Shown here piece after piece: positions 48,965-58,387 of a DNA stretch of 64,000 bases; position 1 is the first letter of the stretch, and each line of letters begins with the position of its first letter. The translations under genes and the position numbers were made by a program. The notes beneath the pieces were generated by a model. The model did no database searches. It had not been told where the DNA came from and saw only the letters and a list, made by a program, of their open reading frames with translations. Source of the stretch: Yersinia ruckeri ATCC 29473. GTDB taxonomy: Bacteria; Pseudomonadota; Gammaproteobacteria; Enterobacterales; Enterobacteriaceae. The DNA is taken from the NCBI RefSeq assembly GCF_000754815.1, contig NZ_KN150747.1:1829908-1893907 (forward strand). The letters run 5' to 3'.

Positions 48965-50404
48965 ATGGCCACCCACCTAATCTGGTTTCGTCATGACCTG
49001 CGTGTCACGGATAATCTGGCACTGCACGCCGCTTGTCAGGATCCGCAGGCTCAGGTGATCGCGGTATTTATTGCTACGCCACAGCAGTGGGCCGCTCATA
49101 ATATGTCGCCAAAGCAAGCAACCTTTATCCAGCAAAATCTACAATGTTTACAGCAGGCGCTCGCTTTGCGCAGTATCCCTTTGTATTACCACCAATGCCA
49201 TGATTTTGATGCCTCGCGGCGTTGGTTAGCGGCTTTCAGCCGGGAAAAACAGGTCGATAAACTGTTTTATAATCATCAATATGAATTGAATGAACGGCGA
49301 CGTGATGCTGAACTGGAAGACAGTTTGCGCGGGCAAGTTGCCTGTCAGGGATATCACGACAGCCTACTATTGGCACCTGGTAGCGTACTGACTGGAAACG
49401 GCGATATGTATAAGATTTATACCCCGTTTCGTCGCGCTTTTATTCAACGCTTATTAATAAGTGATTGCCAGTGTGTACCAGCACCGAGAGCTCGTGGAGA
49501 GCCGATTACCACCATCCAGCCACTTGCGCCGTTCGACTATCCGACTGAAAACGTGGATAGCGTCCTGTTTCCAGCAGGAGAAGAGGCGGCATTGCAGCGT
49601 TTGCGTCAGTTTTGCCGGGAACCGGTGCGGGATTATCACCAACAGCGAGATTTGCCAGCCATTGCCGGAACCAGCCAGTTATCGCCTTATCTGGCAATCG
49701 GGCAATTATCCCCTCGTCAGTGCTTTAACCGGCTGAGGGTTGAATGCCCTGATATGTTGGAACAGCCAGATAGCGGTGCCTTTAGCTGGCTTAATGAACT
49801 GATTTGGCGTGAGTTTTATCGGCATCTCTTGGTCGCTTATCCGCGATTATGCCAGCATCGCCCATTTATTGGCTGGACGGATGAGGTACGATGGAACACT
49901 GACGCAGAGAGGCTACAGGCATGGCAACAGGGCATGACCGGTTATCCGATTGTTGATGCAGCTATGCGCCAGATGAATGCTACTGGATGGATGCATAATC
50001 GGCTGCGAATGATAACGGCCAGTTTTTTGGTCAAAGATTTATTGGTGGATTGGCGTCAAGGCGAGCGTTATTTCATGTCCAAATTGTTAGACGGTGATCT
50101 GGCTGCCAATAACGGCGGTTGGCAATGGGCAGCATCCACTGGCACGGATTCGGCACCTTATTTTCGTATTTTCAACCCGACAACCCAAGGGGAGCGATTC
50201 GATAAACACGGTGTCTTTATCCGTCACTGGTTACCTGAGTTAGCGGCGGTACCAGCCAGTGATATTCATCAACCTTGGCGTTGGGCGCAGCGGCAACAGC
50301 AACATCTGGACTATCCGTTGCCGATGGTTGATCACAAGCAAGCCAGACTGGATACCCTGGCTGCATTTGAGGCCGCCAGACGGTTTCATCCCCAAAAGAG
50401 TTAA
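48965..50404 (+). CDS. phrB: Deoxyribodipyrimidine photolyase
   Basis: Light-driven repair of cyclobutane pyrimidine dimers; class I CPD photolyase of 479 residues. The N-terminal domain binds the antenna cofactor (THLIWFRHDLRVTDNLAL). The C-terminal FAD domain has the conserved blocks SWLNELIWREFYRHLL, GYPIVDAAMRQMNATGWMHNRLRM and DGDLAANNGGWQWAASTGTD. Start ATG after aaggat. Same place as E. coli phr. Confidence 0.96.
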   Translation: MATHLIWFRHDLRVTDNLALHAACQDPQAQVIAVFIATPQQWAAHNMSPKQATFIQQNLQCLQQALALRSIPLYYHQCHDFDASRRWLAAFSREKQVDKLFYNHQYELNERRRDAELEDSLRGQVACQGYHDSLLLAPGSVLTGNGDMYKIYTPFRRAFIQRLLISDCQCVPAPRARGEPITTIQPLAPFDYPTENVDSVLFPAGEEAALQRLRQFCREPVRDYHQQRDLPAIAGTSQLSPYLAIGQLSPRQCFNRLRVECPDMLEQPDSGAFSWLNELIWREFYRHLLVAYPRLCQHRPFIGWTDEVRWNTDAERLQAWQQGMTGYPIVDAAMRQMNATGWMHNRLRMITASFLVKDLLVDWRQGERYFMSKLLDGDLAANNGGWQWAASTGTDSAPYFRIFNPTTQGERFDKHGVFIRHWLPELAAVPASDIHQPWRWAQRQQQHLDYPLPMVDHKQARLDTLAAFEAARRFHPQKS

Positions 50405-50419
50405 TAGCAAGGAGCCAGT

Positions 50420-51403
50420 ATGTTCAACAAAGGGTTAGCCCTGATTTTTAGTCTTTATTCTTCATTGAGCTGGGGAGGATTTGAGGTGGTCGCCCTCGGG
50501 GTAGACGGTGGCGTCAGCGATGGCAATCTCACTTCGTATTTAATTCGTGGTGATAATAATCCACTTTATTTGGCATTGGATGCCGGTTCGCTACTACCAG
50601 GCATCAGTAAGGCGTTGGATAACGGCCATTTCGCCGATGTTACTGATCAAATGGCGGCACCTTTTACTCGTCAGGGTTATATTCTCCGTCAGCGTATTAA
50701 CAGTTATTTTATCAGTCATGCCCATCTAGACCATGTGGCTGGGCTGATTATTGCCTCTCCAGAAGACAGTAAAAAAACCCTTTATGGCACGGCTTCGACC
50801 GTAGAAACGCTGAGAAATTACTATTTTAACTGGCGTGTCTGGCCGAACTTTACCGATTCGGGTAGCGGCACACGCCTGGGAACTTATCGTTTGGAGGCGA
50901 AACGACCCGCCCAGAGTTTCACCATTGGACTCACCCGACTGCTCGGCGAAATTTATCCCCTTAGCCACGATCAATCCCCATCCTCGATGCTATTGATTAG
51001 CCAAAACAATGAGTCCTTTGCCTATTTTGGTGATACGGGTTCGGACGCGGTGGAGAACTCAAAGAATCTCGATCAGATCTGGCGCATTTTGGGTGAAAAA
51101 GTCAAACAGCAGCAGTTGAAGGGCATCATTATTGAGGTTTCCTACCCAAATAATGTGGCTGACGGCAAACTTTATGGTCATTTGACACCCAAATGGTTAC
51201 TGACAGAGCTGAAGAATTTGGCGAAATACAGTGGTGAGAGTAAGCAGCCGTTGAAAGACCTGCCGGTGGTGATCAGCCATATTAAACCTTCCCTGCAACA
51301 GGGGGTAAATAGCCGTCAGATCATTGCCGACGAATTACAGCAAGGGAATGATCTTGGCGTTAAATTTATCTTTATGGATCAGGGTGAGCGCCAGCAATTC
51401 TAA
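50420..51403 (+). CDS. cpdP: Periplasmic class II 3',5'-cyclic-nucleotide phosphodiesterase
   Basis: Metallo-beta-lactamase-fold enzyme of the class II (PDE1-like) phosphodiesterases, which hydrolyse cAMP and cGMP. The 327 residues have a signal peptide of about 18 residues (ending SLSWG) and the class II signature ISHAHLDHVAGL (HAHLDH at residues 100-105). Downstream metal ligands are likely in AYFGDTGSDAVE and YGHLTPKWL. Located 15 bp after phrB, in the place where E. coli has dtpD. The substrate is inferred from the family. Confidence 0.85.
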   Translation: MFNKGLALIFSLYSSLSWGGFEVVALGVDGGVSDGNLTSYLIRGDNNPLYLALDAGSLLPGISKALDNGHFADVTDQMAAPFTRQGYILRQRINSYFISHAHLDHVAGLIIASPEDSKKTLYGTASTVETLRNYYFNWRVWPNFTDSGSGTRLGTYRLEAKRPAQSFTIGLTRLLGEIYPLSHDQSPSSMLLISQNNESFAYFGDTGSDAVENSKNLDQIWRILGEKVKQQQLKGIIIEVSYPNNVADGKLYGHLTPKWLLTELKNLAKYSGESKQPLKDLPVVISHIKPSLQQGVNSRQIIADELQQGNDLGVKFIFMDQGERQQF

Positions 51404-51474
51404 AATTCGCCGGTTTGCTTTCACAGAAGTTGGCGGGTATGTTAACGCCAATAACGATGGTACGAGATAAAAGC

Positions 51475-52218
51475 ATGCGTAATGATGAATTGGAAATCCT
51501 GCTTAACACCCAACTGAATACCACGGCCTTTCAGGATTATGCGCCGAACGGTTTACAGGTAGAAGGACGCCCTGATGTTCAGCGGATTGTCACTGGTGTT
51601 ACCGCCAGCCAGGCATTGCTGGATGCCGCCGTTGAGCATCGAGCTGATGCGATTCTGGTTCACCACGGCTATTTTTGGAAAAACGAGCCAGTGATGGTGC
51701 GAGGTATGAAACGGAATCGGTTAAAAACCCTGCTGACCGAAGATATTAATCTGTACGGTTACCATTTGCCGTTAGATGCGCATCCTACTTTGGGTAACAA
51801 TGCCCAATTAGCCAAGCTGTTGAATATTGATGTAAAGGGCGAGATCGAGGCCTTGCTGCCCTATGGTCAGTTTGAGCAACCGATCACTAATTTGGCGCTG
51901 AAAGAACGTTTGGAAGCACTGTTGGGTCGTTCGGTATTGCATTGCGGTGACCATGCACCAGCAGAAATTCGCCGCGTGGCTTGGTGTACCGGTGGTGGGC
52001 AGGGCTATATTCAACAGGCCGCTGATTTTGGGGTTGATGCCTTTATTACTGGTGAGGTTTCCGAGCAGACCATTCATATTGCCCGTGAAATGGGGGTGAA
52101 TTTCTATGCGGCCGGGCACCATGCTACCGAGCGTTATGGTATTAAAGCTCTGGGGGAATGGCTGGCGGCGCAACAGGGTTTTGACGTGACGTTTATCGAT
52201 ATTCCCAATCCGGCCTGA
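51475..52218 (+). CDS. ybgI: Nif3-like dinuclear metal centre hexameric protein YbgI
   Basis: 247 residues from the ATG at 51475 (MRNDELEILL); the frame extends upstream without homology. Conserved metal ligands appear in HHGYFWK, the DAH of PLDAHPTLGNN and the C-terminal AGHHATERYG. Member of the Nif3/GTP cyclohydrolase I type 2 family; exact role uncertain, though linked to DNA-damage response and metal handling in E. coli. Confidence 0.93.
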   Translation: MRNDELEILLNTQLNTTAFQDYAPNGLQVEGRPDVQRIVTGVTASQALLDAAVEHRADAILVHHGYFWKNEPVMVRGMKRNRLKTLLTEDINLYGYHLPLDAHPTLGNNAQLAKLLNIDVKGEIEALLPYGQFEQPITNLALKERLEALLGRSVLHCGDHAPAEIRRVAWCTGGGQGYIQQAADFGVDAFITGEVSEQTIHIAREMGVNFYAAGHHATERYGIKALGEWLAAQQGFDVTFIDIPNPA

Positions 52219-52508
52219 GCATTGAATACTTCACGCCATCCTATCAGCGGATGGCATGACTTATCTTGGCGAAAACCAAAGACTACGCCTTTTTATCCGA
52301 TTAAAATCCACTTTAATGCATAATTATGGGTAGAGATGAGATTTCTCATAATCTTTAATACCTTGCTACTGATTCTAAATAAGAAAAAAAACCTTCAAAG
52401 AATAAAATATGCCTTTAAAATAGGAAAATACTGTTTTTTTTGTGGCTAATATGGCTTTTTCACCCTTATTTGTTGATTAATCTCCCATCTTCTGTTGTTA
52501 CCCGGCTA
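52219..52508. other. ybgI-pxpB intergenic region
   Basis: AT-rich, non-coding. A 7-bp hairpin (gccatcc / ggatggc, 52235-52255) about 16 bp after ybgI may mark the 3' end of its transcript. Nothing else recognised. Confidence 0.45.
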
Positions 52509-52537
52509 TTGACAGTTTTAATACGCTAAAGCATAAT
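52509..52537 (+). promoter_or_regulatory. Sigma-70 promoter of the pxp operon
   Basis: TTGACA (52509-52514), 17-bp spacer, CATAAT (52532-52537). Gives a leader of roughly 65 nt to pxpB. Confidence 0.7.
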
Positions 52538-52609
52538 TATGTATTCCTGACTAATAATTATTAAATTTCAGAAACAGTCAAAGTCTTATAAAAAACAGGG
52601 AGAACAGGA

Positions 52610-53266
52610 TTGCAACGAGCACGATGTTACCTTTTGGGAGAAAGCGCGGTAGTTCTGGAACTTGAGCCGCCGGTGACGCTGGAAAACCAACAACGTATCT
52701 GGGGGTTGGCGGATCGTTTGATTCATCATCCTGATGTACGTGAAGCTATTCCTGGCATGAATAACTTAACGCTGTTGTTGGAAAATCCGCAACAAACGGC
52801 ATGGGATGCTATTGAACGTTTACAGCGCTGGTGGGAAGACGGTGAATCTTTGCAACTGGAATCCCGTGATATTGATATTCCGGTGATTTACGGTGGCGCA
52901 GCTGGCCCCGATCTGGATGAGGTTGCCCGTCATACCGGCTTAACGCCACGTCAGGTAGTAGCATGCCATTCTGCTGCAAGCTATATCGTCTATTTCCTTG
53001 GCTTCCAGCCCGGATTTTCCTATTTGGGCGGTATGCCAGAGGCGCTGTCCACCCCCCGTCGTGCTGAACCACGGCTGGTGGTCGTTCCGGGTTCTGTCGG
53101 CATCGGTGGCAGCCAGACGGGTATTTATCCGCTGGCGACGCCCGGTGGCTGGCAGTTGATTGGCCGTACTGCACTGGCACTGTTTAACCCGCTGGAAATG
53201 CCACCAACCTTGCTACGGCCCGGCGATAACGTGCGCTTTGTGCCGATGAAGGAGGGAGTATGTTAA
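52610..53266 (+). CDS. pxpB: 5-oxoprolinase subunit PxpB
   Basis: Subunit of the ATP-dependent 5-oxoprolinase PxpABC, which opens 5-oxoproline to glutamate. 218 residues; TTG start at 52610 with agggag/cagga upstream, giving [11 protein letters not shown] as in E. coli YbgJ. Typical KipI-type motifs: [35 protein letters not shown] and [22 protein letters not shown]. Overlaps pxpC by 7 bases. Confidence 0.95.
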   Translation: MQRARCYLLGESAVVLELEPPVTLENQQRIWGLADRLIHHPDVREAIPGMNNLTLLLENPQQTAWDAIERLQRWWEDGESLQLESRDIDIPVIYGGAAGPDLDEVARHTGLTPRQVVACHSAASYIVYFLGFQPGFSYLGGMPEALSTPRRAEPRLVVVPGSVGIGGSQTGIYPLATPGGWQLIGRTALALFNPLEMPPTLLRPGDNVRFVPMKEGVC

Positions 53267-54210
53267 AAATTATCCGTGCGGGTATCTATACCACTATTCA
53301 GGATGAAGGACGGCCCGGTTTCCGTCGCTTGGGGATCAGCCAGGGTGGGGGGCTGGATCTGCCAGCGTTAAAAATGGCCAATATGCTGGTCGGCAATGCG
53401 CCCGGTGATGCGGCTCTTGAAATTACCCTAGGACAATTCAGCGCGGAATTTACCCAAGCTGGCTGGATTGCCGTCACTGGTGCTGGCTGTGATAGCAAAC
53501 TTGATCATCAATCCTTATGGACTGGCTGGCGTTATCCGGTCAAAGCGGGTCAGCGTATTCAGCTCAGCGTACCGGTGCGGGGAATGCGTAGTTATCTGGC
53601 TATTTCCGGCGGTATTGACGTGCCCGAAATGCTTGGCTCACGCAGTACTGATCTGAAGGCTGGATTTGGTGGTCATCAGGGGCGATTAATTAAAGAAGGT
53701 GACGAACTGCCACTGGGCAAAGTGACCCGTTTACCTAATGCATCCGTTGGAATCAAACAATTATTATTCGGCAACCGAGTACGCGCTGTTCCTGGGCCAG
53801 AATATCACCAATTCTCAGCCAGTGCGCAAGAGGCGTTTTGGCGCAGTGCCTGGCAGCTTAGTCCACAAAGTAATCGTATGGGCTATCGACTGACCGGCGG
53901 GGCATTGGCTCGTACTACTCAGCGGGAAATGCTGTCTCACGGCTTATTGCCCGGTGTGGTGCAGGTTCCCCATAACGGCCTGCCGATTGTGTTGATGGCA
54001 GATGCACAGACTACCGGTGGTTACCCGCGAATTGCCTGCGTGATCGAAGCCGATCTCTTCCATTTGGCGCAGATTCGCTTGGGCGAATCGGTGCATTTTG
54101 TCAAGTCTACCCTTGAAGATGCGCTGCAAGCCAAGGCCGAACAACAGCTTTATTTACAGCAGATTGAATTCGGTTTAGCCGCAGGCTTTCGTCCGCTGGA
54201 GGCCAAATGA
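53260..54210 (+). CDS. pxpC: 5-oxoprolinase subunit PxpC
   Basis: KipA-type subunit, 316 residues. Motifs: [19 protein letters not shown] near the N-terminus, [26 protein letters not shown], and [16 protein letters not shown]. With PxpB it forms the ATP-using phosphorylating part of the enzyme. Overlaps pxpA by 4 bases (ATGA). Confidence 0.95.
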   Translation: MLKIIRAGIYTTIQDEGRPGFRRLGISQGGGLDLPALKMANMLVGNAPGDAALEITLGQFSAEFTQAGWIAVTGAGCDSKLDHQSLWTGWRYPVKAGQRIQLSVPVRGMRSYLAISGGIDVPEMLGSRSTDLKAGFGGHQGRLIKEGDELPLGKVTRLPNASVGIKQLLFGNRVRAVPGPEYHQFSASAQEAFWRSAWQLSPQSNRMGYRLTGGALARTTQREMLSHGLLPGVVQVPHNGLPIVLMADAQTTGGYPRIACVIEADLFHLAQIRLGESVHFVKSTLEDALQAKAEQQLYLQQIEFGLAAGFRPLEAK

Positions 54211-54944
54211 AGGTAGATTTAAACGCTGATCTTGGCGAAGGCTGCGCCAACGATCGCGAGCTACTACAGTGGGTCAGTTCCGCGAATATCGCCTGTGGAT
54301 TCCATGCCGGTGATGCAGAAATCATGCGCCAGTCGGTACGCTGGGCCATGGAGTTTGGTGTGGCGATCGGTGCTCATCCCAGCTTTCCTGATCGGGAGAA
54401 TTTTGGCCGCACGGCGATGAAATTGCCACCGGAAACCGTTTACGCGCAAGTGGTTTATCAGCTAGGCGCGTTGGCGGCGGTGGTGAAAGCCGAAGGTGGT
54501 CGTATGCAGCATGTGAAGCCACACGGCATGTTATATAACCAAGCGGCTCGCGATCCACAGTTGGCTGATGCGATTGCACGGGCGGTGAAAGCCGTTGATC
54601 CTACTTTACGTTTGGTTGGTCTGGCGGGGAGTGAATTGATTCTTGCCGGGCAGCGTGCCGGTTTACAAACGCGGCAAGAAGTGTTCGCCGACCGCCGCTA
54701 TCAGGCTGATGGTTCGTTGGTTCCTCGTAATGAGCCAGATGCACTGATCAACAGCGATGCCCAGGCATTATCCCAAACGCTGGCCATGGTACAGCAACAG
54801 CGGGTTCAGGCGCGGGAAGGAACATGGGTAGCGGTACAGGCGGATACCGTTTGTGTGCACGGCGATGGTGAACATGCGTTGGTCTTTGCCCGCCGTCTTT
54901 ATGACAGTTTCATCCAGCACAATATCAGCATCAGTGCTGATTAA
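54207..54944 (+). CDS. pxpA: 5-oxoprolinase subunit PxpA (LamB/YcsF family)
   Basis: 245-residue subunit with the LamB/YcsF fold. Conserved blocks: [49 protein letters not shown] and [13 protein letters not shown]. Completes the pxpBCA gene set in E. coli order; E. coli then has nei, whereas here transporter genes follow. Confidence 0.95.
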   Translation: MKVDLNADLGEGCANDRELLQWVSSANIACGFHAGDAEIMRQSVRWAMEFGVAIGAHPSFPDRENFGRTAMKLPPETVYAQVVYQLGALAAVVKAEGGRMQHVKPHGMLYNQAARDPQLADAIARAVKAVDPTLRLVGLAGSELILAGQRAGLQTRQEVFADRRYQADGSLVPRNEPDALINSDAQALSQTLAMVQQQRVQAREGTWVAVQADTVCVHGDGEHALVFARRLYDSFIQHNISISAD

Positions 54945-55019
54945 TAGGGCACCAATAATCATAACCGCCTGGCTCGGGCGGATTCAGTTAAAACTTCATT
55001 AGAACCCAGGAGAATAGAT

Positions 55020-55751
55020 TTGGAAGCAACAGTTAATCTCTGGCCGCTTATCGGTATCGCCGCCATTATCATCGGATTTTTAATGCGAATTAATGCCGTA
55101 TTGGTGGTGATTACCGCGGGTATTATTACCGGTGTTGCGGCCTTAATGCCGATCGCCACTATTTTGGAAAAATTGGGTGAAGGTTTTCTTAATACTCGAA
55201 ACCTGCCATTGATTCTATTATTGCCGCTGGCAGTTATCGGTCTGCTGGAACGCCACGGCTTGAAAGAGCGGGCGCAAAGCTGGATTTCGCAAATTAAGAG
55301 TGCGACTTCTGGTCGTCTGCTGATTGTCTATCTGTTTATCCGCGAAGCCACGGCAGCGCTGGGTTTGACCAGTCTGGGTGGTCACCCGCAAATGGTGCGT
55401 CCGCTGTTGGCACCGATGGCGGAGGGCGCTGCGGAAACCCGTTATGGGGAATTGCCAGAGAAAGTACGCTATCGCCTGCGTGCCATGTCGGCAGCAACGG
55501 ATAACGTCGGGCTATTCTTCGGAGAAGATATTTTTGTCGCCTTCGGTGCCATTATTTTTATGCATAACTTTATGCTGGAATCCGGCGGCATCCAAACCGA
55601 GCCGCTACATATTGCTCTGTGGGGAATTCCAACCGCAATTTGTGCCTTTATCATTCACGCCTATCGCTTGCAACGTTTGGACAAGCAACTGGCGGCAGAA
55701 TTGACGGCGCTGAATCAGTCGGCACTGGCTGAAAAAGGGGCGTCAAAATGA
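55020..55751 (+). CDS. DUF969 membrane protein, probable 5-oxoproline transporter subunit
   Basis: 243 residues, TTG start at 55020 with aggag about 9 nt upstream. About five to six membrane segments and a conserved LTSLGGHPQMVRPLLAPMAEGAA loop. DUF969 and DUF979 proteins occur as pairs next to pxp and pcp genes and have been annotated as a two-part 5-oxoproline transporter. The context supports that; transport is not shown by sequence alone. Confidence 0.8.
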   Translation: MEATVNLWPLIGIAAIIIGFLMRINAVLVVITAGIITGVAALMPIATILEKLGEGFLNTRNLPLILLLPLAVIGLLERHGLKERAQSWISQIKSATSGRLLIVYLFIREATAALGLTSLGGHPQMVRPLLAPMAEGAAETRYGELPEKVRYRLRAMSAATDNVGLFFGEDIFVAFGAIIFMHNFMLESGGIQTEPLHIALWGIPTAICAFIIHAYRLQRLDKQLAAELTALNQSALAEKGASK

Positions 55752-56767
55752 TTTTCCAACAACAATATCTTTACTGGTTAGCCGGCTCGGTTTTGCTGAT
55801 CGTGGCCTTGATGTCCTTTCGCGATAAGGCTAATCCGCGTCGTATCACTACCGGCCTGTTTTGGGGTTTGTATGGCATGGTCTTCCTGGTGGGCGACTGG
55901 ACATACCGTTTGGCAAATACGTTGGCGGGAGAGGGGCCGGATGAAAAACGCATCCTGAATATTGCGGTCGGTGTTGTGGTGGTCATTATGGCGCTGATCG
56001 CCGGTTTGGGTGGTGTACGTCTTGGTAGCTACCATCAGCGTACGCCAGTTGAACGTGAGGTGAGTGCCAAACGTTTGGGGAACCGACTGTTTATTCCAGC
56101 GCTGGCTATACCTATTGTCACGGTGATTGGCGTTTTACTGTTCAATAATATTCCGGCGTTAGATTTGTGGGTATTTGGTGCCGGTAATCATGCCACTTTG
56201 GTTACGTTATTCTCGATGACATTGGGCTGTGTGCTTGGCCTGATCATTGCTGTGGCCATGACGGGTGAAACTGCTGCGCAGCCGATTCAGGAGGCTCGTC
56301 GCTTGCTGGACTCTATCGGTTGGGCCTTTATTCTGCCGCAGATTCTGGCCACTTTGGGGCTGTTATTTACCACTGCGGGCGTAGGAACGGCGATAGCGCA
56401 TTTAACGCAGGAATATCTGGCAGTCGATCATCGCTTTATTGCCGTAGCCGTCTATGCTATCGGCATGGCGGTACTGACCATGATTATGGGTAATGCTTTT
56501 GCTGCTTTCCCCATTGTCACTGCTGGGGTCGGCATACCAATTTTGGTATTACAGCACGGCGGTAATCCGGCGGTGATGGCGGCAATCGGGATGTTTTCCG
56601 GTTATTGCGGTACCTTAATGACGCCAATGGCCGCTAACTTTAATATTGTGCCGGCGGCATTATTGGAGTTGCCGGATAAAAATGCGGTGATTAAAGCACA
56701 GATTCCAACTGGCGTAACGTTATTGATTGTTAACGTATTCTTGCTCTATTTCCTGATGTTCCTGTAG
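55748..56767 (+). CDS. DUF979 membrane protein, probable 5-oxoproline transporter subunit
   Basis: 339 residues, about eight to nine membrane segments, with [22 protein letters not shown] and [22 protein letters not shown] as conserved blocks. Its ATG overlaps the DUF969 stop (ATGA), so the two are made together. Partner of the preceding gene in uptake of 5-oxoproline or related acids by inference. Confidence 0.8.
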   Translation: MIFQQQYLYWLAGSVLLIVALMSFRDKANPRRITTGLFWGLYGMVFLVGDWTYRLANTLAGEGPDEKRILNIAVGVVVVIMALIAGLGGVRLGSYHQRTPVEREVSAKRLGNRLFIPALAIPIVTVIGVLLFNNIPALDLWVFGAGNHATLVTLFSMTLGCVLGLIIAVAMTGETAAQPIQEARRLLDSIGWAFILPQILATLGLLFTTAGVGTAIAHLTQEYLAVDHRFIAVAVYAIGMAVLTMIMGNAFAAFPIVTAGVGIPILVLQHGGNPAVMAAIGMFSGYCGTLMTPMAANFNIVPAALLELPDKNAVIKAQIPTGVTLLIVNVFLLYFLMFL

Positions 56768-56775
56768 GAGAAGTG

Positions 56776-57420
56776 ATGAAAAATGTGTTGATTACCGGTT
56801 TTGAGCCATTTGATGGTGAGAGAGTCAATCCCTCTTGGGAAGTGGTCAGGCAACTGAATGATTTAATGTTGGGTGGGGTCAGAGTTGTGGCGCGCCAGTT
56901 ACCTTGTGTTTTTGGTGAAGCATTGACGGCGCTAAATGTGGCAATAGATGAGCTACAGCCAGCGCTGGTACTGGCTATCGGGCAAGCTGGGGGGCGCGCT
57001 GATATGACTATTGAGCGAGTGGCGATTAATATTGATGATGCCCGCATTCCAGACAATAAAGGTCAACAACCGGTGGATCAGCCGATCATTGACGCTGGCC
57101 CGGCAGCTTACTTTACCCGTTTACCCATTAAAGCCATGGTGCAGGGGATCAGGGATGCTGGCATTCCTGCCTCGGTTTCCCAGACCGCAGGTACCTATGT
57201 TTGTAATCATGTTATGTATGGGTTATTACATCGGTTAAATCAGTCCGGCAATGTCAAAGGTGGTTTTATTCATATCCCTTATTTGCCGGAACAAGCTGTC
57301 AACCACCCCGGTGCGCCGAGTATGTCAGCGCAATCGGTGCTGGTTGCATTGGAGCTAGCGATTTCCATTGCTTTGCAGATTGATCATGATTTGCAGATTG
57401 CTGGCGGCGCGATTCATTGA
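56776..57420 (+). CDS. pcp: Pyrrolidone-carboxylate peptidase
   Basis: Cysteine peptidase (family C15) that removes N-terminal pyroglutamate from peptides, releasing 5-oxoproline. 214 residues from the ATG at 56776, with taggag 5 nt upstream; a GTG at 56773 is less likely. Motifs: [15 protein letters not shown], the glutamate region [15 protein letters not shown], the catalytic cysteine in [13 protein letters not shown] and the histidine in [12 protein letters not shown]. Its place at the end of the operon links peptide cleavage to PxpABC. Confidence 0.95.
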   Translation: MKNVLITGFEPFDGERVNPSWEVVRQLNDLMLGGVRVVARQLPCVFGEALTALNVAIDELQPALVLAIGQAGGRADMTIERVAINIDDARIPDNKGQQPVDQPIIDAGPAAYFTRLPIKAMVQGIRDAGIPASVSQTAGTYVCNHVMYGLLHRLNQSGNVKGGFIHIPYLPEQAVNHPGAPSMSAQSVLVALELAISIALQIDHDLQIAGGAIH

Positions 57421-57440
57421 TTTTCATATGAAAATATCAC

Positions 57441-57473
57441 AAGGAAAAGTGAGCGTTAGCCCATTTTTCCTTT
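57441..57473. terminator. Hairpin between pcp and the orphan gene
   Basis: Stem aaggaaaa / ttttcctt with partly paired interior between convergent genes. The A- and T-rich arms would give short U-runs in both directions. Confidence 0.5.
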
Positions 57474-57510
57474 AATATTCAGTGAGTTCTTTTATCCTTG
57501 GTCGCTGAGC

Positions 57511-58206
57511 TTAGACCGGTGTTGATTTTACTGATGGGGGGTGTTCGGTGGGTTGTGCTTCGATACTTATTTGATGCGTAAATCTTTTATTTGCCAATAT
57601 TTTATTCCCATCATCTAATAAGGATTTCTTATTCCCTAAAATATCAGCAACACTTATTGCGAGTATCTTACCATCACTATAACTAACGGTTTTTTTATTT
57701 AAAATAGTTGCTAGTTGATCAGCCAGTCCTCCCGGCTTTCCCGCGTAACAAGCCGCGACATGTAATCGCTTTGTATCTTCTTTTAAATTTATTCCCGACT
57801 GCGTATTGATATACTGAACTAACTGAGTGGCAGTGAAGTATCTGGTATTTTTACTCTCGATGGTTTTAGAATCAATAATATATTCTACTGGTCCTGGAGT
57901 TACAGCATAATTCCCACATGGGGTACCATGTATCATGATCCCAGATTCACCCGTTCCCCTGAAATCACTAATATATGCACAAAAAGGTTTGTGCAGATGT
58001 ACGGGGGCATCTGAGTTGGCTAAAAAAGCCTTAATATTAAACGCCTTGTAAAACTGGACGGGACTCGCCTGCTTTGGATGTAAGTTTAATTTAATATCCG
58101 GTCTGGATCTTACCAACTTGAAACCTTTTATTGCTTTGTTGCTAGATAAATTATACTTCATCACTTTCAATGAAATGTGAGTTCTATTTAATCGAGGGAA
58201 TTCCAT
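57511..58206 (-). CDS. Unknown protein with caspase-like (clan CD) HG...AC motif pair
   Basis: A 231-residue protein I do not recognise. The ATG at 58206 follows GGAGG at 4-5 nt, so it is a true gene. It is clearly more AT-rich than its neighbours and reads as a horizontal acquisition. The sequence SGIMIHGTPCG (His93-Gly94) is followed by YFTATQLVQYI and RLHVAACYAGKPGGLADQLATIL (Cys153), then KKTVSYSDGKILAI. This order of a His-Gly loop, a helix and an AC-x2-G loop before a helix is that of clan CD cysteine peptidase-like domains in many bacterial toxins and effectors. No signal peptide, membrane segment or immunity gene is seen. Peptidase activity is only a hypothesis. Confidence 0.8.
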   Translation of the reverse strand: MEFPRLNRTHISLKVMKYNLSSNKAIKGFKLVRSRPDIKLNLHPKQASPVQFYKAFNIKAFLANSDAPVHLHKPFCAYISDFRGTGESGIMIHGTPCGNYAVTPGPVEYIIDSKTIESKNTRYFTATQLVQYINTQSGINLKEDTKRLHVAACYAGKPGGLADQLATILNKKTVSYSDGKILAISVADILGNKKSLLDDGNKILANKRFTHQISIEAQPTEHPPSVKSTPV

Positions 58207-58324
58207 AACGCCTCCAAGGGAAAATAAAATTTTCGCTTAGTGACGAATCATTTTATATCATAAAAAGATAATTTGATATTTGGTGTTAAAATAAAATTGA
58301 TATATTAATTATTAAAGTTATTTA

Positions 58325-58370
58325 AATAAAAATAAAAGGTCTGAGTTCCGCAACGTATTGAACTCAGACC
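58325..58370 (-). terminator. Terminator of gltA
   Basis: Perfect 10-bp stem (58361-58370 with 58338-58347); on the minus strand TTTTATTTTTATTT follows. It lies about 20 bp after the gltA stop. Confidence 0.9.
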
Positions 58371-58387
58371 AAAAACTAGCAGTCGGC

